Assembly: GCA_910579735.1 (NCBI GenBank)
Contig: CAJTUZ010000007.1
Coordinates: forward strand, 1 to 40,598
DNA from: an uncultured Lachnospiraceae bacterium
Lineage (GTDB): Bacteria > Bacillota > Clostridia > Lachnospirales > Lachnospiraceae
Direction: 5' to 3'
Length of the DNA: 40,598 bases
The notes under the pieces are model-generated. The model was not told the origin of the DNA. It saw only the letters and a list, made by a program, of their open reading frames with translations, and made no database searches. The position numbers and the translations under genes are program-made. Below are positions 15,194 through 22,864 of the stretch, one piece after another. The first letter of the stretch is position 1; each line of letters begins with the position of its first letter.

Positions 15194-16085
15194 GAGTCAG
15201 CAGTGAAACATCTCCGGCGATCACTTCCCGTTCCACATACAGACTCATGTCAGCTCTTGTGCCGAGCGTCCATTTGACGAGCCGGATGCGCATATGATCG
15301 ATCTCCAGACAGGTTATGCTGCCAGGATGGACACAGCTGCCGCTGTTATAATAATAAGGATCGTCCGCGGAAAGTGTCGGCCGGTGCGTATGTCCGGTGA
15401 TCAGGATGTGGTCCTCCTCTTTGGCCCAGTGGTGCAGGCGCAGTTCCGCTTTGTGCTTTCTGGTGTAGTTTTTGGCGGCGCTGGTAGGGTCGAGTACGCC
15501 ATAACGCTCTAACGGTTTCCACACATATCTGACAAGGAAACGCGAAAGACGCCACAGGGTGGAATTGAACAGATCCGTCTGATGCCCGTGGGTAAGATAG
15601 ATATCCCTGGCAGCAGGCCGGGCAGTATTCTCCAGAATGATCCCGGCGTAAAATGTCATATCGGGAAGAAGCGGCGCCTTTTCCATATAGGGGTTGTTCA
15701 TATATCCCGGATATGCGCTGCAGTTTCTGGTCGTATAGCGGATGTTCTTTTTGACGATATCATGGTTGCCGTACAGCATGTACAGACGCCTGCTTTCGCG
15801 GAAACGGGAGAGCAGATGGAAAACGTCATGATGCGTTTCGATGATCTGTTTCATACAGCGGTTTTCCCATAATTCATCGCCATCGCCCAGTTCAATATAA
15901 GTATACCCTGTTTTATAGTAGTACTGGAGTGCGGCATAATATAAGTTCTGGTTTTTCAGGAAATTGTCGTTGGACGTGCTTGTGCCGCGGTGACAGTCGC
16001 TGATCAGGGCATATTTGGTATGGTAGTTAAGAGGGAGCCTTATGGCTCCCTCAAAGGATTTATTCAGTCTGGTATAATAACTCAT
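15159..16085 (-). CDS. Metallophosphoesterase (calcineurin-like)
   Basis: A 308-residue protein with the full set of metal-binding motifs of the calcineurin-like phosphoesterase fold: D30-x-H32 in LISDCHRG, a GDxxE-like ELGDGDELWE, YGNHD, LTHGHQTD and ITGHTHRP. The protein is soluble with no signal peptide. The family includes UDP-2,3-diacylglucosamine hydrolases and nucleotide phosphatases, but the substrate here cannot be named. The start codon overlaps the stop of the upstream DUF4474 gene (ATGA), so the two are translationally coupled. A GAAAGGAG ribosome binding site is present. The 3' end overlaps the ABC-like gene on the other strand by 35 bp. A perfect hairpin (16031-16052) lies in its early coding part. 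Confidence 0.9.
   Translation of the reverse strand: MSYYTRLNKSFEGAIRLPLNYHTKYALISDCHRGTSTSNDNFLKNQNLYYAALQYYYKTGYTYIELGDGDELWENRCMKQIIETHHDVFHLLSRFRESRRLYMLYGNHDIVKKNIRYTTRNCSAYPGYMNNPYMEKAPLLPDMTFYAGIILENTARPAARDIYLTHGHQTDLFNSTLWRLSRFLVRYVWKPLERYGVLDPTSAAKNYTRKHKAELRLHHWAKEEDHILITGHTHRPTLSADDPYYYNSGSCVHPGSITCLEIDHMRIRLVKWTLGTRADMSLYVEREVIAGDVSLLTPKDTEAAPDRF
16031..16052 (-). repeat. Perfect 9-bp hairpin in the early coding part of the phosphoesterase gene
   Basis: GAGGGAGCC-TTAT-GGCTCCCTC is an exact inverted repeat inside codons ~12-18 of the minus-strand phosphoesterase gene (FEGAIRLP). As mRNA it forms a strong stem shortly after the start codon. There is no adequate T-run on either strand. 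It could slow early translation or be chance. Confidence 0.6.
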
Positions 16086-16984
16086 ACCGAAGCTCCTTTC
16101 TTAACACGGGTCTTCCTGTCTTTTTTAATACGCAGCATTTTGCGGAATGCGGCCGGCAGGAAATAATATAAATAGAGGATCCTGTCGCCGATACGGCAAA
16201 ACGGCCTTGTCACAAAGCGGAAAATTTTACACCAGAATCTGTTAAAGAACTGGGCAATACAGTTTTTGAGTTTCCGGAAGAAGCCGCATACTTTTACGGA
16301 ACCGGCAAAAACAAAAGAAACGGTCCTGCCGCACAGACATATTTCGTCCGGACAGTAACCGGCTCTTATCAGTCCCTGTGCGAAAGCTTCCGCCATTTCA
16401 TGTGAATGCAGCGTAACGCTTATATGCATGCACAGATCGGCGGGATAAGAGAAATATCCCGGCAGAAAAGCGGTCAGCCACCAATGCCTGTCTTTTAGTT
16501 TTACAAGTGTCTTTGTATCTTTGGACAGCATAAAAGACAAGTGCAGCATATCTGCATCTTCCGCGCAGTGAAAGAGTGTGTGCGCCAGTTCTTCCTGTTC
16601 CAGAATGCGGTCGGCATAATAAACGCCGATTTCACAGCCGGTACTGATTCCGTACTGTCCTTTCCAGAACTCCGTAAGCCACGTGCGGCCCTGATAGTCA
16701 AAATAAACGGGCAGACAGTCCATTACCATGCCTGCGTAGGAAGCGGCCTTGTCAAAGAGGGCATGATAACCGAACTCTCTCTGCCAGGCATCGATGCGCG
16801 AGGTGATGACATCCTGTGATGGGACGTAGGCGTAACCGAACGGGCCGAGCAGTCCGTTTAAAGTTTCGCATTTTTCTTTCGGGGTCATGGAACATACTTT
16901 TTTGATGATCTTTTTTCTGCGGCAAAAGTTCAGAATAAAAAAGAACAGCAGGATCAAAAAGAAAATACCGAAAAAAAGGTACAT
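16082..16984 (-). CDS. Membrane-anchored DUF4474 protein
   Basis: A 300-residue protein with one N-terminal membrane helix (residues about 3-20, MYLFFGIFFLILLFFFILNF) followed by CRRKK. The rest is cytoplasmic or exposed and matches the DUF4474 family of Clostridia: FGYAYVPSQDVITSRIDAWQ, MVMDCLPVYFDYQGRTWLTE, FWKGQYGISTG, and HWWLTAFLPGYFS. The tail is very basic (KMLRIKKDRKTRVKKG). The function of this family is not known to me. Its stop overlaps the start of the phosphoesterase gene, implying a joint role. AAAAGGAAA precedes the start. The gene is divergent from the hybrid kinase gene, 119 bp apart. Confidence 0.85.
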   Translation of the reverse strand: MYLFFGIFFLILLFFFILNFCRRKKIIKKVCSMTPKEKCETLNGLLGPFGYAYVPSQDVITSRIDAWQREFGYHALFDKAASYAGMVMDCLPVYFDYQGRTWLTEFWKGQYGISTGCEIGVYYADRILEQEELAHTLFHCAEDADMLHLSFMLSKDTKTLVKLKDRHWWLTAFLPGYFSYPADLCMHISVTLHSHEMAEAFAQGLIRAGYCPDEICLCGRTVSFVFAGSVKVCGFFRKLKNCIAQFFNRFWCKIFRFVTRPFCRIGDRILYLYYFLPAAFRKMLRIKKDRKTRVKKGASV

Positions 16985-17042
16985 AGCAGTTTCCTTTTTG
17001 GATGTTTTACTATAGAATATGTTTTTTGTCGAAAATGGTGAA

Positions 17043-17058
17043 TTTTTATCGATAAAAA
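17043..17058. promoter_or_regulatory. Perfect 16-bp palindrome in the divergent promoter region
   Basis: TTTTTATCGATAAAAA is self-complementary over 16 bp and ends 11 bp before the -35 of the hybrid kinase promoter, in the space between two divergent genes. It is a possible operator, although A/T-rich palindromes also arise by chance. Confidence 0.4.
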
Positions 17059-17069
17059 GAATTTTTGTC

Positions 17070-17097
17070 TTGCATTCGTTCCTGTGTCCGATATAAT
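17070..17097 (+). promoter_or_regulatory. Strong sigma-A promoter of the signalling cluster
   Basis: TTGCAT (17070-17075), 16 bp, then TATAAT (17092-17097) is a perfect -10 with a four-of-six -35. The expected start of transcription falls on or next to the ATG at 17104, so the mRNA may have little or no leader. Confidence 0.65.
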
Positions 17098-17103
17098 AAT
17101 CTT

Positions 17104-18663
17104 ATGGAAGATTGGCTTAAGCCCATGTTGGCAGAAGAGTTTTTTGATTTTATATTATATGTTAATATAAGAAAAAACGCTTACCTGAAACGTTTTGAGA
17201 AAAAAGACATGCCTTATTCTCTGCCTGAACAGGGGGCGTACGAAGAGTTCCTGCATATCATGAAAGATATGCTTTTTAGCAGTATGGAAGAATTTACGGA
17301 AAATATGAAACTGATAAGGGTCCTGGGTACCCTGGAATATAAAAAGAAATATACGGTGTTATGCAGATTAAAGATTAAGGAATGTATTTATGACAAAAAG
17401 ATCGTGTTCTTTTATGGAGAACGGGAAAAGACAGTTATCGTTTTCTGTGAAGACCTGACCGATATCGTGGGCGGAACAGACGAAGATCCGCACAGTAAGA
17501 AGCGCCGGCAGGAAGAGACGGAAGACGAGACGGTCCGTCTGAAAAAACGTATCGCCTGTTTTGCTCATGAAATCAGGACTTCTCTTCACAGCATATACGG
17601 AAACCTGTCTGTTTTGAAGCTGGAAGCATCTCGGGAAAACAGTTATTTGGATAATGCTGTTTATGCGGCAGAACATCTTCTGCATCTGATGAACAGTGTA
17701 TTGGATGTTTCGGTATTGGAAAATGACATAGGTGTCATGAAAATAGAAGCGTCTGATCTGGAGGAACTGGTGCAGTTTCCAAGAAAAATATCTGCGCAGC
17801 AGGCACAGGAGAAAGGAATTCAATTAGAGTTTTACTGCGGCAGTCCGGTATATAAGTATCTGTATCTGAATAAAGATATTGTCTGGCATATTCTCATCAA
17901 TCTGCTTTCTAATGCCATAAAGTATACAAACGGCGGCGGGAAAGTGGTATGCCGTATTACGGAGATATATCTGGAAGAAAAGCGTGTGAAGCTTTTGCTT
18001 GAAGTGACGGATACGGGGATTGGTATCGAAGAGGACTTTCTTTCGGATATCTGGAATGCTTATACGAGAGAATACCGGATGAAGGGGATTCTGGGCAGCG
18101 GTCTGGGACTTATGCTGACCAAACGTATGGTAGAGCTTTTGCATGGAAGCATTGACATAATCAGCCGTGTCGGATTGGGTACCAAAGTATCTGTGGAATT
18201 GGAAGTGGATGGAGACGATGTGTTGTATGCGCGCCCTGCTTCGCCTGCGGATAAGAAAACGACAGCGCAGGGACGGAGTCCGGTATTGATCAAAAGGGCA
18301 TTGGTAGCGGAGGATGAAGAATCTAATATGGAAATTATATGCAGATATTTGGAACAATTGGGCGTGGCAGCCGACAGAGCATATAACGGGAAAGATGCAA
18401 TAGAAATTTTTGAAAAGTCACATACAGACTATTATCATATTATCCTAATGGATATCAACATGCCGGGTACGGACGGCATAGAAGCGATCAGACGAATTCG
18501 GAACATGGAAAGGACGGACAAGACTCTGCCGATCATTGCCGTAACGGCGGAGATACCTGGCAAAGAGAAGGAGGGTGCGCTTTCAGCCCAAATAGACGGA
18601 TATCTCATTAAGCCGTATCGTATGGAAGATATCCGCTCTGTGTTATTAGAGTATCAAAAATGA
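17104..18663 (+). CDS. Soluble hybrid histidine kinase with C-terminal receiver
   Basis: A 519-residue protein with no membrane helix. The N-terminal ~130 residues may be a degenerate PAS-like sensor (ending EKTVIVFCEDLTDIVGG). HisKA follows with H155 in CFAHEIRTSLHSIYGN. The HATPase domain has the N-box ILINLLSNAIKYTNGGG, VTDTGIGIEE and GSGLGLMLTKRMVELL. The C-terminal receiver (about 400-519) has AEDEESN, phosphorylation site D450 in IILMDINMPG, and K in YLIKPYRM. The stop overlaps the next start (ATGA). Start: the ATG at 17104 has no ribosome binding site but lies at the predicted transcription start. The ATG at 17125 with upstream GGAAG is an alternative. It probably passes phosphate to the regulators of this cluster. 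Confidence 0.92.
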   Translation: MEDWLKPMLAEEFFDFILYVNIRKNAYLKRFEKKDMPYSLPEQGAYEEFLHIMKDMLFSSMEEFTENMKLIRVLGTLEYKKKYTVLCRLKIKECIYDKKIVFFYGEREKTVIVFCEDLTDIVGGTDEDPHSKKRRQEETEDETVRLKKRIACFAHEIRTSLHSIYGNLSVLKLEASRENSYLDNAVYAAEHLLHLMNSVLDVSVLENDIGVMKIEASDLEELVQFPRKISAQQAQEKGIQLEFYCGSPVYKYLYLNKDIVWHILINLLSNAIKYTNGGGKVVCRITEIYLEEKRVKLLLEVTDTGIGIEEDFLSDIWNAYTREYRMKGILGSGLGLMLTKRMVELLHGSIDIISRVGLGTKVSVELEVDGDDVLYARPASPADKKTTAQGRSPVLIKRALVAEDEESNMEIICRYLEQLGVAADRAYNGKDAIEIFEKSHTDYYHIILMDINMPGTDGIEAIRRIRNMERTDKTLPIIAVTAEIPGKEKEGALSAQIDGYLIKPYRMEDIRSVLLEYQK

Positions 18664-19310
18664 TAAATGAAGAGAAACCGGAAAAGAAACATCATTCCCC
18701 GGAAGAAATAAGAGCTGAGGAAAGGCAGCGCATTATCCGTCGGATAGATCCGCATTTCGTCTTTAATACATTGGGAGCCATCCGCATTGCAACGAAAACC
18801 AATGCGGATCTGGCGTATAATATGATCTATGATTTTTCAAAATATTTAAGAGCAGTGTTTCATGCACTGACAGATGAAGAAACTATTCTTTTCAGGGAAG
18901 AAGCCGCCTGTATTGTATGCTATGCAGATCTGGAGAAAATAAGATTCGGGGAAAATATTACGATCTGTATGGAAATTGAGGAAGAAAACTTTATGATACC
19001 GCCGTTGTCCGTGCCGCCTCTTATTGAGAACGCTGTCAGGTATGGATTGCTTAACGGCAGGATCAAGGGAACGGTGACGGTAAAGAGCTATCAGACCGAC
19101 ACAGAATATATTGTACAGGTAGAAGACGATGGAACGGGATTCGAAGCAGCCGGATATGACAGTATTCCCGGCGACGATGGCCCGCAGGCCGGCGGCTTGC
19201 AGCGGGTCAGATACCGGGTGGAGAAGATGACAGGCGGCAGAGTGGATATTAAGAGCTTTGTTGGGATCGGTACCATTGTTACGCTGCGTATTCCGAAGAA
19301 AGAAGGATGA
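18660..19310 (+). CDS. Soluble LytS/YesM-like histidine kinase without sensor
   Basis: A 216-residue kinase core only. A short charged N-terminus is followed by the His_kinase motif RRIDPHFVFNTLGAI (H32) and an HATPase domain with VPPLIENAVRYGL, VQVEDDGTGFEA and a G2-like GGLQRVRYRVEKMTGG. No membrane helix or sensor is present. It is translationally coupled to the hybrid kinase upstream (4-base overlap), so the two likely work together, the hybrid kinase giving or receiving the signal. The LytS-type kinases normally pair with LytTR or AraC regulators; here the next gene encodes a SARP-like regulator instead. Confidence 0.88.
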   Translation: MINEEKPEKKHHSPEEIRAEERQRIIRRIDPHFVFNTLGAIRIATKTNADLAYNMIYDFSKYLRAVFHALTDEETILFREEAACIVCYADLEKIRFGENITICMEIEEENFMIPPLSVPPLIENAVRYGLLNGRIKGTVTVKSYQTDTEYIVQVEDDGTGFEAAGYDSIPGDDGPQAGGLQRVRYRVEKMTGGRVDIKSFVGIGTIVTLRIPKKEG

Positions 19311-19343
19311 AGGGAAGAAAGGCGCAGCAGGGGAGTGATTACA

Positions 19344-20156
19344 ATGAAGTTAAGAACGATTCTGGTAGATGACGAGCCATGGTGCATGGAGCAGTTTGAA
19401 ATGGAATGCACAGATACCAATATTGAACTGCTTGGAAAGTTTGAGAGTGCCAAAGAGGCTCTCGGTTATGTCGGGGAACATGGCGTGGACCTTGCCTTTT
19501 TGGATGTGGAGATGCCGGAAATGAGCGGCATCATACTCGGCAAGAAACTGCGGAAAATAAGACCTGACATAATCGTCATTTATATCAGCGGCTATGAGAA
19601 GTATTTAAGTGATGCGATATTGGATGTGAAAGCCGATTACTATCTGTTAAAACCATACAGTCATCAGGATATTGCGGATGTACTCGACAGAGCAAGGCTT
19701 TTATCGGGCAGGCTGAGGAAGCGTGTGTCGGTGCATACATTCGGCGTGTTTGATCTTTTTGTAGATGGGCAGCTGGTCGAATTTACCAATCAGAAATCAA
19801 AAGAGCTTTTTGCGCTTTGTATTGATAACGGCGGCGGTGAAGTCATGATGAAAGAGGTCGTTGATCTGCTCTGGGAAGGAAGACAGTACGACGAGCGGGT
19901 AAAGGGACTTTACCGCAAGGCGGTGATCTATCTGCGCATGATCTTAAAAGAGTATGGCGTGGAATATATTTTCGGAAGCAAAAGAGGGAGCTGTCATGTA
20001 AACCGGGAGGAAATATCCTGTGATTATTTTGACGTGCTCGATGGCAAAAATATTAAAGATACTTTATTCGATGGCAGATATATGATGAATTATTCGTGGG
20101 GAGAAGAAACCTGCGGACGGCTGTGCCACATGGCGGCGGCTCATCTTGCGGATTAG
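19344..20156 (+). CDS. Response regulator with SARP/OmpR-like winged-helix domain
   Basis: A 270-residue protein. The receiver domain (about 1-120) has VDDEP, phosphorylation site D54 in LAFLDVEMPEMSG, and K in YYLLKPYS. The C-terminal half (about 130-235) matches the winged helix of SARP-type activators: VHTFGVFDLFVDGQLVEF, SKELFALCIDNGGGEV and LYRKAVIYLRMILKEYG. The BTAD tail of classical SARPs is missing; only ~35 residues follow. Start ATG 19344 with GGGGAG 8 bases before. The gene is the last of a three-gene signalling cluster and lies directly before the flgM sigma-D promoter, so control of motility is a reasonable guess but not shown. Confidence 0.88.
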   Translation: MKLRTILVDDEPWCMEQFEMECTDTNIELLGKFESAKEALGYVGEHGVDLAFLDVEMPEMSGIILGKKLRKIRPDIIVIYISGYEKYLSDAILDVKADYYLLKPYSHQDIADVLDRARLLSGRLRKRVSVHTFGVFDLFVDGQLVEFTNQKSKELFALCIDNGGGEVMMKEVVDLLWEGRQYDERVKGLYRKAVIYLRMILKEYGVEYIFGSKRGSCHVNREEISCDYFDVLDGKNIKDTLFDGRYMMNYSWGEETCGRLCHMAAAHLAD

Positions 20157-20186
20157 AGCGATCTTCAAAAAAAATAAACGGAGCTC

Positions 20187-20213
20187 TAAAGTCTTAGCAA
20201 AATTATCCGATAC
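20187..20213 (+). promoter_or_regulatory. Sigma-D promoter of the flgM operon
   Basis: TAAA (20187-20190), 16 bp, CCGATAC (20207-20213) fits the Bacillota sigma-D (FliA-type) pattern. The same arrangement occurs before flaG (31003) and flagellin (40257). FlgM, the product of the first gene, is the inhibitor of sigma-D, giving a feedback loop. The 158-bp gap 20157-20314 holds no gene. Confidence 0.82.
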
Positions 20214-20314
20214 AAATAATAACAGTTGATAAGTTCGTGATGGAATTATCAATAAGAATATTATCACATAAATAGTATGATAATTATGGAAGGAACAGGA
20301 AGGAGGAGTTGACG

Positions 20315-20608
20315 ATGCGTATTGAAGCATATAATCAGGTCCAACAGTTATACAGTAATTCCAGGAAAGCGGTAAAAGCACCTGCAGCATCTACGGGCAG
20401 CAGATCCGACCAGATACAGATATCCAGTATCGGTAAGGATTTTCAGTCTGCAAAGGCAGCGGTAAACGCAAGCAGTGATGTCAGGGAAGATGTAATCGCT
20501 CCTCTGAAAGCCGAAATTGCAAGCGGCACTTACTTCGTGAGCGGCGAAAGCTTTGCAGAAAGAATGCTGCAGAAGTATGAAGAGAGTTCCAGTCTGTATG
20601 CACAATGA
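20315..20608 (+). CDS. flgM: Anti-sigma-D factor FlgM
   Basis: A 97-residue protein with the FlgM pattern: N-terminal MRIEAYNQVQQLYSNS, an intrinsically loose Ala/Ser-rich part, DQIQISSIGKDFQSAKAAV, and a C-terminal helix region with VAPLKAEIASGTYFVSGE-like wording (here VIAPLKAEIASGTYFVSGES). FlgM holds sigma-D inactive until the hook-basal body is finished. Expressed from a sigma-D promoter, it would act as negative feedback. The start follows GGAAGGAGG. It is the first gene of the run flgM-flgN-flgK-flgK-flgL-fliW-csrA. Confidence 0.92.
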   Translation: MRIEAYNQVQQLYSNSRKAVKAPAASTGSRSDQIQISSIGKDFQSAKAAVNASSDVREDVIAPLKAEIASGTYFVSGESFAERMLQKYEESSSLYAQ

Positions 20609-20624
20609 AAAGTGAGGTTTTAGC

Positions 20625-21143
20625 GTGGCAAGCTTAATGGAGAACTTGATAGATGTTTTGGAAAAGGAAAGCATGGAATACGAGAACTTATTAAACTTGT
20701 CCATGCAGAAAACACCGGTCATTGTATCTGAGAATCTGGAACAGTTAGCAAAAATCACGGATGAAGAACAGCTTATCGTAAGCAGGATCAACCATTTAGA
20801 TCATTTGAGAAATGAGGCTGTGAATGATATAGCGAATGTGCTTAACAAGGATGTTACGAATTTAAAAATCGCAGATTTGATTAAAATGCTTGCGGCAAGA
20901 CCGGAAGAACAGCAGAAGCTGGCGGCAGTTTTTGATAAACTGCAGACGAATGTGCGGCATGTGGCAAGAGTCAATGAGCAGAACAGAGAACTGATTCAGA
21001 GCGCTCTGGAGATGGTACAGTTCAATATGAACATTCTTCACTCAATAAAGGCGGCGCCGGAGACAGCCAATTATAACAAAGGCGCCTATAATACCGGAGA
21101 TGTGATCGGAATGAGTGCCAAATCATTTGATGCGAAACAGTAA
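20625..21143 (+). CDS. flgN: FlgN-family flagellar export chaperone
   Basis: A 172-residue helical protein of the FlgN family. MENLIDVLEKESMEYENLLNL and DEEQLIVSRINHLDHLRNEA are characteristic, and NREL..ALEMVQFNMNILHSI is near the end. FlgN keeps FlgK and FlgL soluble and guides them to the export gate, and their genes follow immediately. The start is GTG at 20625 with GTGAGG before it; an in-frame ATG at 20637 is less likely because it lacks a ribosome binding site. The C-terminal tail (YNKGAYNTGDV...) appears disordered. Confidence 0.88.
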   Translation: MASLMENLIDVLEKESMEYENLLNLSMQKTPVIVSENLEQLAKITDEEQLIVSRINHLDHLRNEAVNDIANVLNKDVTNLKIADLIKMLAARPEEQQKLAAVFDKLQTNVRHVARVNEQNRELIQSALEMVQFNMNILHSIKAAPETANYNKGAYNTGDVIGMSAKSFDAKQ

Positions 21144-21169
21144 GAATATTTGTTAAGGATGGTAACGTT

Positions 21170-22849
21170 ATGTCATTAATGGGAAGCCTCTATTTAGGCG
21201 TATCAGGATTACAAACTTCACATAATGCGCTCAATACGACAGCGCATAACATGTCAAACTTAGACACCGTAGGTTACACAAGACAGCAGGTGGCGCAGGC
21301 GACCAGAACTTATGTAACTATCGACAAAAGCAACCCGGTAAGCTGGCAGCAGCTTGGGTTAGGTGTCTCATATTCCCAAACAAGACAGGTAAGAGACTAC
21401 TTTTTAGACAGAAACTATCGTCGTGAATCAGGCAGAAGCGCCTTTTACGGGGTCTCTTATAGTGCAATGGAAGAAATCGAAGATATTATCGGCGAGTCCT
21501 ATGAAGGACACGCTTTTTCCGTAGCGGTTACTGATTTATGGACGGCTGTAGAAGAATTGAGCAAGGATCCTACTGCGGCTGTAAACCAGAATCTGTTCGT
21601 TACGCGTTCTTATGAGTTTATTACGAAAGCATCTGCAGTATATAACAGTTTATGCGAATATCAGGATAATCTGAACAAGACTGTTATACAAGATGTCGAT
21701 AAGATCAATAAATATGCGCAGCAGATAGAGGATTTAAACAGACAGATTGCCAGAATAGAAGGCGGATTTGAGCATGCCAACGATCTGCGGGACAGAAGAA
21801 ATTACCTGCTTGACCAGCTTTCTTCCATGGCGTCTATTTCTTACAACGAAGACATAACAGGATATGTCAGCGTTCAGTTAGAAGGCGTGGATCTGGTAAA
21901 AGGCGGTCTTGTGAATGAGATGCTGCTCTACACGGATCCGAAGACCGGTTTTTATACGCCTTATTGGAAGATGCTTGCCAATTACAGTTATGATGAATAC
22001 GGCAAACAGTATCTGTCGGAAGAGAGTTTGGAGTCTGCACGGGTATTCGATCTGACCAGGACGATTTCAAGCGATTTGAATACGGATATCGGCTCTTTGA
22101 AGAGTACGCTGTTGGCAAGGGGCGATCATAGAGCTACCGCACAGGAGATCAAAGATGTCAATCCTGATGGGGAATATGAACAGGGTTGGTATGACAAGCA
22201 CATTTCACAATCGATTATTATGAATATTCAGGCTGAGTTTGATCAGCTGATCAATGCGGTTGTTACGAAGATCAACGGCATTCTGGCGGAAGCGGCGGAG
22301 AACGAAAGCAAGCTGTATCCCAACTCCACCTATCTGCGGGACGAAAACGGGAATCCGTATCAGCTGTTCCAGAAGATCATTGATGACGGCTCGACCTATA
22401 CATTGCCGGACGGTACCGTTGTGGATGCCGGCTGGAGCGTAGATAATATTACGATCAATATGGATCTTCGTCAGAATCCTTCTTTGCTTAATTTCCGTCT
22501 GACGGATTCCTCCGAAGACAACGCAACGATGGAGAAACTGAAAAATGCTTTTCAGGAAACCGTATATAAACTGAATCCCAACGTGCAGACGCCGGTCTGC
22601 TTTGTGGATTATTATAAAAATCTTGTATCACAGGTAGCCAACTCAGGGTCGGTCTTCGGTGATATTATGAACAGCCAGACGCTTACAACGGATTCATTGT
22701 GTAATGCGAGAGAACAGATCGTCGGCGTTTCTTCCGATGAAGAACTTACGAATATGATCATGTTCCAGAATGCATACAATGCATCCAGCCGTTATATCAA
22801 TGTTATCAGCGAAATGCTGGAACATATACTGACGACGCTTGGCAGATAA
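21170..22849 (+). CDS. flgK: Flagellar hook-associated protein 1 (FlgK), first copy
   Basis: A 559-residue axial protein. The N-terminal rod-type motif GSLYLGVSGLQTSHNALNTT and NMSNLDTVGYTRQQV is typical of FlgK. The middle is variable, and the C-terminal D0 helix ends EELTNMIMFQNAYNASSRYI followed by NVISEMLEHILTTLGR. FlgK forms the junction between hook and filament. The ribosome binding site AAGGATGG precedes the ATG. A second FlgK gene follows after 15 bp with a clearly different middle region, so the two are old paralogues rather than a recent duplication. Confidence 0.93.
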   Translation: MSLMGSLYLGVSGLQTSHNALNTTAHNMSNLDTVGYTRQQVAQATRTYVTIDKSNPVSWQQLGLGVSYSQTRQVRDYFLDRNYRRESGRSAFYGVSYSAMEEIEDIIGESYEGHAFSVAVTDLWTAVEELSKDPTAAVNQNLFVTRSYEFITKASAVYNSLCEYQDNLNKTVIQDVDKINKYAQQIEDLNRQIARIEGGFEHANDLRDRRNYLLDQLSSMASISYNEDITGYVSVQLEGVDLVKGGLVNEMLLYTDPKTGFYTPYWKMLANYSYDEYGKQYLSEESLESARVFDLTRTISSDLNTDIGSLKSTLLARGDHRATAQEIKDVNPDGEYEQGWYDKHISQSIIMNIQAEFDQLINAVVTKINGILAEAAENESKLYPNSTYLRDENGNPYQLFQKIIDDGSTYTLPDGTVVDAGWSVDNITINMDLRQNPSLLNFRLTDSSEDNATMEKLKNAFQETVYKLNPNVQTPVCFVDYYKNLVSQVANSGSVFGDIMNSQTLTTDSLCNAREQIVGVSSDEELTNMIMFQNAYNASSRYINVISEMLEHILTTLGR

Positions 22850-22864
22850 TTTGGAGGTGAAAAC

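Noticed and set aside
17088..17094. CCGATAT looking like a sigma-D -10 before the hybrid kinase gene
   Set aside because: No TAAA is found 16 bp upstream. The perfect TATAAT with TTGCAT explains the site better as a sigma-A promoter.
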